Positions 60,094 to 64,000 of a stretch of DNA of 64,000 nucleotides are shown here, in pieces; positions within the stretch are counted from its first letter, which is position 1; each line of letters opens with the position of its first letter. The position numbers and the translations under genes were made by a program. Below the pieces are notes generated by a model that was not told the origin of the DNA, ran no database searches, and saw only the letters and a list, made by a program, of their open reading frames with translations. This DNA is from Salegentibacter mishustinae (GTDB taxonomy: Bacteria; Bacteroidota; Bacteroidia; Flavobacteriales; Flavobacteriaceae): the NCBI RefSeq assembly GCF_002900095.1, contig NZ_LLKN01000001.1, forward strand, positions 124,001 through 188,000, written 5' to 3'.

Positions 60094-61224
60094 CTAAGAA
60101 AACATATCTTTAACTTTTTCAAAAAATGATTTATCGCTTTTCTCTGGATTAGGCTGGAAGTTCTCGTCTTCAGCCATTTTTTCAAAGAAATCGCGCTGTT
60201 CTTTATTAAGATTTTTAGGTGTCCAAACATTTACGTGAACCAGCAAATCTCCTTTTCCGTAACCATTTAGATTACCAATTCCTTTTCCTCTAAGTCGGAG
60301 GATTTTTCCAGATTGCACACCTTCTTCAACTTTTATTCTCACTTTTCCGGTCACGGTATCTATCTCTCTGGAAGATCCAAGAACAGCCTCAGACAAACTA
60401 ATGTACAAATCGTAATGCAGGTTATCACCTTCTCTCTGCAGGCTTGGATGTTCTTTTTCCTCTATTGCTACCAATAAATCTCCGGGAACTCCATTTCCAG
60501 GGGCATCATTACCTTTTCCTGAAACTTTTAACTGCATTCCATCTTCAACTCCCGAAGGAATTTTAATAGAAACGGTTTCTTCTTTTTGTACCAGGCCGTG
60601 AGCATCTGCTTCAGGTGGTCGCTTATCTATTATCTGGCCAGAACCACTACATGCTGTACAAGGCGAAGCGGTTTGCATTCTACCTAGAATGGTATTGGTT
60701 ACTCTGGTTACCTGGCCTGTACCTTTACAGGTAGTACAGGTTTTATAAGTAGTACCGGGTGCCTGAACTTTTCGTTTTACTTTAATCTTTTTCTCGGCAC
60801 CATTGGCAATTTCCTCTAAAGTAAGACTCACCCTAATTCTAAGGTTGCTTCCTTTAGCGCGTCTTTGACCACCGCCAAAGCCACCACCAAAACCAGAGAA
60901 GCCTCCGCCGCCGCTGAAGCCACCACCAAAGATATCTCCAAACTGGCTGAATATATCATCCATATCCATTCCGCCGAAGCCTCCGCCACCGCCGGCGCCA
61001 CCTTCAAATGCCTGGTGACCAAACCTGTCGTAACGGGCTCGTTTATCTTCGTTGCTCAGTACTTCGTATGCTTCAGCCGATTTTTTAAATTTTTCTTCAG
61101 CCTCGCTATCGCCCGGATTTTTATCTGGGTGATATTTAATGGCCATTTTTCGGTATGCCTTTTTAATCTCGGCAGTTGAAGCTCCTTTACTTATGCCTAA
61201 TATGTCGTAATAATCTTCTTTCAT
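60094..61224 (-). CDS. dnaJ: Chaperone DnaJ
   Basis: 376 residues. J domain with HPD at 32-34, G/F-rich linker (about 75-120), zinc region, and C-terminal substrate domains. Canonical DnaJ has four CxxCxGxG motifs forming two zinc sites; here only two are present (163-170 and 189-196), so one zinc centre is expected. It works with DnaK and GrpE in protein folding; dnaK is not in the window. Starts 30 bases after grpE. Confidence 0.95.
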   Translation of the reverse strand: MKEDYYDILGISKGASTAEIKKAYRKMAIKYHPDKNPGDSEAEEKFKKSAEAYEVLSNEDKRARYDRFGHQAFEGGAGGGGGFGGMDMDDIFSQFGDIFGGGFSGGGGFSGFGGGFGGGQRRAKGSNLRIRVSLTLEEIANGAEKKIKVKRKVQAPGTTYKTCTTCKGTGQVTRVTNTILGRMQTASPCTACSGSGQIIDKRPPEADAHGLVQKEETVSIKIPSGVEDGMQLKVSGKGNDAPGNGVPGDLLVAIEEKEHPSLQREGDNLHYDLYISLSEAVLGSSREIDTVTGKVRIKVEEGVQSGKILRLRGKGIGNLNGYGKGDLLVHVNVWTPKNLNKEQRDFFEKMAEDENFQPNPEKSDKSFFEKVKDMFS

Positions 61225-61254
61225 GGTCTCGTTTTGCGGATTCTAAAAAGCTTT

Positions 61255-61848
61255 TTATTTGCCGGTTACTACCTTAGGAAATCTAATAATACGTTCCCCA
61301 AGCTTATAACCTCGCTCTACTACATCAACTATCTTGCCTTTAAGCTTATCTTTAGGCGCAGGTATCTGGGTTATGGCCTCATGAATTTCAGAATCAAAAG
61401 CGTCTCCTTCTTCCACATTCATTGGCTCAAGACCTTTGCTGGTAAGCGTTTCCTTAAATTTATTATGAATAAGTTCCACCCCGTGAACTAAATTTTCATC
61501 ACCCGATTTACGCAACTCATTTAAAGCCCTGTCAAAATCGTCTAATACTGGCAACATGGCGGTCATCACCTCCTGGTTGGCAGTTTTAAACAATTCTAAT
61601 CGTTCTTTTGAAGTTCTTCTTTTGTAATTTTCAAATTCAGCAAAAAGGCGAAGAAATTTATCTTTTTCTTTCTGAAGATCTTCCTTTAGCTTTTCTTCTT
61701 CAGTAAGTTCGGGGGTCTCCTCTTCATTGGCTTTACCATTTTCATCATTTTCAACTTCATCGATAGCTTCATCTATCACATCTTCAATCTGATCTTTAAC
61801 AGGCTGATCCTGTTGCTCTTCTTTTATATCTTTTTTATTCTTGCTCAT
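61255..61848 (-). CDS. grpE: Nucleotide exchange factor GrpE
   Basis: 197 residues: acidic disordered N-terminus (about 1-55), long coiled coil, and the beta wing with MNVEEGDAFDSEIHEAITQI and GYKLGERIIRFPKVVTGK. Drives ADP release from DnaK. First gene of a two-gene operon with dnaJ. Confidence 0.96.
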   Translation of the reverse strand: MSKNKKDIKEEQQDQPVKDQIEDVIDEAIDEVENDENGKANEEETPELTEEEKLKEDLQKEKDKFLRLFAEFENYKRRTSKERLELFKTANQEVMTAMLPVLDDFDRALNELRKSGDENLVHGVELIHNKFKETLTSKGLEPMNVEEGDAFDSEIHEAITQIPAPKDKLKGKIVDVVERGYKLGERIIRFPKVVTGK

Positions 61849-61878
61849 CTTTATTGCATTTTAATATACGCTCAACGG

Positions 61879-61915
61879 GTCAAAATCATTGCCAATAATG
61901 ATTCGGTGTCAAAAT
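61879..61915 (-). promoter_or_regulatory. Candidate regulatory region of the grpE-dnaJ operon
   Basis: GTCAAAAT occurs twice, 29 bases apart (61879-61886, 61908-61915), and ATCATT / AATGAT form an inverted repeat between them. On the minus strand TTGGCAATGATTTTGAC (61879-61895) has sigma-54 spacing but GA in place of the -12 GC. Which signal is real is not clear. Confidence 0.25.
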
Positions 61916-62005
61916 GTCACTACAATTATTTAGTAAACATTTAGCATTCACGTATTTTAAGTTTCAGTAATTTCGCAAACTAAAATAAAACTAAATTTTA
62001 ACAAA

Positions 62006-62674
62006 ATGAGAAAATCAATTTTAAGCACTTTTGTGATTGCAGCTTTCTTAACTGTAGTTGTAGGATGTAAAAACGATAAAAATAAGGCCGAAACTTCTGA
62101 AGCTAAAGATGCAGCAACTGCGCAAGCCGAAGCTATGGAGTTTAAAGTAGATACTGCCGCTTCTGTTATTGAATGGAAAGGAAGTAAACCAACCGGAAAA
62201 CATACCGGAACTATTAAGCTTGCTGAAGGTACTTTTAGCGCTAATGATAGCATTATTGAAAGCGGAAGTTTTGTAATTGATATGCAATCTATTAACGTTA
62301 CCGATCTTGAAGGTAAAGACAAAAAAGACCTTGAAGCTCACTTGATGGGAACTGTAGAAGGTAAAGAAGGTGACTTCTTTAACGCTACAAAATATCCTGA
62401 GGCTACTTTTGAAGTAACCGAAATTACTGAAAAAGACGGTCAAAAAATGTTATCTGGTAACCTTACAATTAAAGAAGAAACTAAAAACATAACTTTCCCG
62501 GTTAGCATTAACCAATCTGACGATAGTATGGAAATTACCAGTGAAGAGTTTAGTATAGACAGAACAAACTGGAACGTAAACTTTGGTTCTAAATCTGTTT
62601 TTGACGGATTAGGAGATAACTTTGTAAGTGATGATATTACTTTAAAGATCAACCTTAAAGCTACTAAAGCTTAA
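62006..62674 (+). CDS. YceI-family lipoprotein
   Basis: 222 residues. Lipoprotein signal (about 1-20, Cys21 in VVGC), an acidic linker, and a YceI lipocalin-like barrel (about 45-222): SVIEWKGSKPTGKHTGTI, ESGSFVIDMQSINVTD, GDFFNATKYPEATFEV. The family binds isoprenoid or amphiphilic ligands in the periplasm and is often induced by stress. Single-gene unit with a terminator. Confidence 0.9.
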   Translation: MRKSILSTFVIAAFLTVVVGCKNDKNKAETSEAKDAATAQAEAMEFKVDTAASVIEWKGSKPTGKHTGTIKLAEGTFSANDSIIESGSFVIDMQSINVTDLEGKDKKDLEAHLMGTVEGKEGDFFNATKYPEATFEVTEITEKDGQKMLSGNLTIKEETKNITFPVSINQSDDSMEITSEEFSIDRTNWNVNFGSKSVFDGLGDNFVSDDITLKINLKATKA

Positions 62675-62701
62675 GAAGAATCATAATTTGAATACAAAAA
62701 G

Positions 62702-62724
62702 GGCTGTCAAAATTTTTGACAGCC
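62702..62724 (+). terminator. Terminator after the YceI gene
   Basis: GGCTGTCAAA / TTTGACAGCC stem with a three-base loop, then seven T. Confidence 0.88.
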
Positions 62725-62841
62725 TTTTTTTATGCTTATACATTTCTAATTTACTGGATAATCGAAATTAAGGTCCAAGGCTTAATTTGAAATTATATTT
62801 TCCAATAACAATCTTAATGAACTTGCTCCCAAGTAATTCAT

Positions 62842-63744
62842 TTAAATAAGATCTTCCAGGGCTTTGGCAAGATTTACATATTCAAAGGTGTAACCCTCCT
62901 CCTCTATTTTGTCACTACTCACCAACTGACTTGACAGCACAATATGAGACATTTCGCCAAGCACTAATTTGAGGGCTACTTTAGGAACATTGGGCAACCA
63001 AACCGGTTTTCCCATTTGGGAAGCCACCTCGTTCACTAATTCTTTATTGGTAACAGGGTTTGAAGCTACGGCATTGTAAATACCTGTTAGGTGATTTTCT
63101 AAGGCAAAGAGGAAAATCCCGCTTATATCATCTATATGAATCCAGGATTGCCATTGTTTTCCACTACCCAGCGGTGAACCTACATTAAAATTTACCGGTT
63201 CTTTTAATTTTTGAAGCACTCCTCCATTTTCGGCTAGTACAAGTCCAATTCTAATCTTAGCGACCTCAATTCCCAGGTCTTTAAAATTATCTACAGCTTC
63301 TTCCCATTTTACAACAACTTCGCCTACAAAAGAATCATCTACGCCTTTATCTTCTTCGGTATATAGCTTTTCTAGAGAACTGGGGTAAATTCCAATGGCA
63401 CTGGCAGATACAAGGTTTTTTACCTGGTGTTCGTTTTCCTGCAAGCATTTGTAAAGTAAGTGAGCCGTTTCAGTTCGGCTTTTAAGAATGGCCTTTTTCT
63501 GTTCTGCAGTCCATCTTTCGGCAATGCTGGCTCCAACCAGGTTTATAATAGCATCGACACCTTTTATAGCTTCACTATCAATTTCATTGTTATTGGGATT
63601 CCAGTAAAAACCTTTATAATCTTCCTTGTTTTCTAACTTATCTTTACTGGTAGAGAGATAATGAACTTGCATTCCTTTATCTCTACATAATTGGCTAATT
63701 TTTGATCCAATTAAGCCTGTGGCACCTGTAATTAATACTCGCAT
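62842..63744 (-). CDS. TIGR01777-family NAD(P)-dependent epimerase (YfcH-like)
   Basis: 300 residues. Rossmann motif ITGATGLIGSKI at 5-16, an SDR-type YPSSLEKLYTEED region, and the C-terminal ligand part GIYNAVASNPVTNKELVNEV. It belongs to the SulA/YfcH group of extended SDRs whose substrate is unknown. A partial methyltransferase gene lies upstream on the same strand, 70 bases away. Confidence 0.9.
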   Translation of the reverse strand: MRVLITGATGLIGSKISQLCRDKGMQVHYLSTSKDKLENKEDYKGFYWNPNNNEIDSEAIKGVDAIINLVGASIAERWTAEQKKAILKSRTETAHLLYKCLQENEHQVKNLVSASAIGIYPSSLEKLYTEEDKGVDDSFVGEVVVKWEEAVDNFKDLGIEVAKIRIGLVLAENGGVLQKLKEPVNFNVGSPLGSGKQWQSWIHIDDISGIFLFALENHLTGIYNAVASNPVTNKELVNEVASQMGKPVWLPNVPKVALKLVLGEMSHIVLSSQLVSSDKIEEEGYTFEYVNLAKALEDLI

Positions 63745-63814
63745 TTTTCTTTACAAGATAGCAACAAGTATAAATCTCAACTAAAAATTTTTACTCATTT
63801 AACAGCAAAACCTG

Positions 63815-64000
63815 CTACTTTTTTAATGCTCTTAACATTTCGCGTTTTCCTGGCGGACCTGGTAGCCGTTCGACGATAAAACCTGCCGTTTGCATAGAAC
63901 GTCTCACACTTCCTTTTGCTGAATATGTCACTAAAACCCCATTGTTTTTCATCGCGGCATACATTTTATCGAAAATTTCTTCCGTCCACAGTTCCGGTTG
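63815..64000 (-). CDS. mnmD: mnmD-like tRNA methyltransferase, 3' end only
   Basis: The last 61 codons, running off the window edge. Minus-strand translation reads PELWTEEIFDKMYAAMKNNG, then VLVTYSAKGSVRRSMQTAGF and LPGPPGKREMLRALKK. The TYSAKG..RR...GF......PGKREM pattern is that of the DUF752/MnmD domain, which methylates 5-aminomethyl-2-thiouridine at the tRNA wobble base. Only the C-terminus is visible, so the full enzyme, including any MnmC fusion, cannot be judged. Confidence 0.8.
   Translation of the reverse strand, partial: QPELWTEEIFDKMYAAMKNNGVLVTYSAKGSVRRSMQTAGFIVERLPGPPGKREMLRALKK

Noticed and set aside
1-64000. Search for CRISPR arrays, prophage genes, transposases or integrases
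   Set aside because: No repeated spacers, no phage structural or integrase motifs, and no IS ends were seen; the island reading is unsupported.

Overview
The window is a chromosomal segment of a Bacteroidota bacterium, almost certainly a marine or saline Flavobacteriaceae (a Gramella/Christiangramia/Salegentibacter-like genus is my inference, not shown). Reasons: AT-rich DNA; promoters of the TTG-N18/19-TAnnTTTG type; a 1119-residue SecA; an archaeal/eukaryote-type ProRS; flavobacterial families (DUF6268, DUF6702, DUF4199, DUF2795, OmpP1/FadL); and many short lipoproteins ending their signal in S-C. Coding density is high. I see no rRNA, CRISPR array, prophage or insertion sequence; the only repeat-like element is a 75-nt imperfect inverted repeat inside a terminator near 48.2 kb.

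Layout. 1-7.8 kb: tail of an ECF sigma factor, lipA, gap, a TPR hybrid histidine kinase, lpxK divergent from a Nif3-like protein and a COG1579 coiled-coil protein. 7.9-14 kb: two cysteine-containing lipoproteins, lipoprotein MsrA, a CPA1 antiporter with RCK_C domain, kynurenine 3-monooxygenase, an Old Yellow Enzyme. 15-18.7 kb: a light-repair operon (flavin reductase, DUF2256 zinc-knuckle peptide, DASH cryptochrome, iron-sulfur photolyase), then a small lmo0937-type membrane protein. 19-24.7 kb: SDR, lipoprotein, class-A beta-lactamase-fold hydrolase, kynureninase, O-methyltransferase, PAP2 phosphatase, TatA. 24.7-30.8 kb: an operon of four tandem paralogous secreted proteins, a DUF6702 protein and an M1 metallopeptidase. 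30.9-37.6 kb: PepE, glutaminase, rpsT, two identical tRNA-Glu genes, proS, a G/W/F- plus S/R-rich lipoprotein, an OmpP1/FadL barrel. 37.7-44 kb: secreted unknown, small basic membrane peptide, PduO-type adenosyltransferase, DUF2795, secA, DUF4199. 44-47.3 kb: M23-like protein and an ECF sigma / anti-sigma / helical-adhesin operon. 47.6-54.5 kb: DUF2911, Ohr, MeaB, PAP2, MATE exporter, M28 peptidase, GNAT. 54.5-59.7 kb: five-gene operon (ABC ATPase, permease, MscS, DUF6268, NtrC-like activator lacking a DNA-binding domain). 60-64 kb: grpE-dnaJ, YceI lipoprotein, TIGR01777 epimerase, and the 3' end of an mnmD-like methyltransferase.

How genes fit together. Kmo and KynU cover two steps of the tryptophan-to-quinolinate route to NAD. 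The adenosyltransferase and MeaB point to B12-dependent methylmalonyl-CoA mutase. MsrA, Ohr, OYE and the photolyases form an oxidative/UV defence set. SecA, TatA and many secreted proteins reflect an export-heavy cell envelope.

For novelty, the regions most worth following are the four-paralog secreted array (27.1-30.8 kb), the DUF2256-photolyase operon (15.1-18.7 kb), the DNA-binding-domain-less sigma-54 activator operon, the nested inverted repeat at 48.2 kb, and a sigma-54-like promoter plus terminator that may define a small RNA at 4.7-4.8 kb. All functional statements come from reading motifs and known families; no database search was run.
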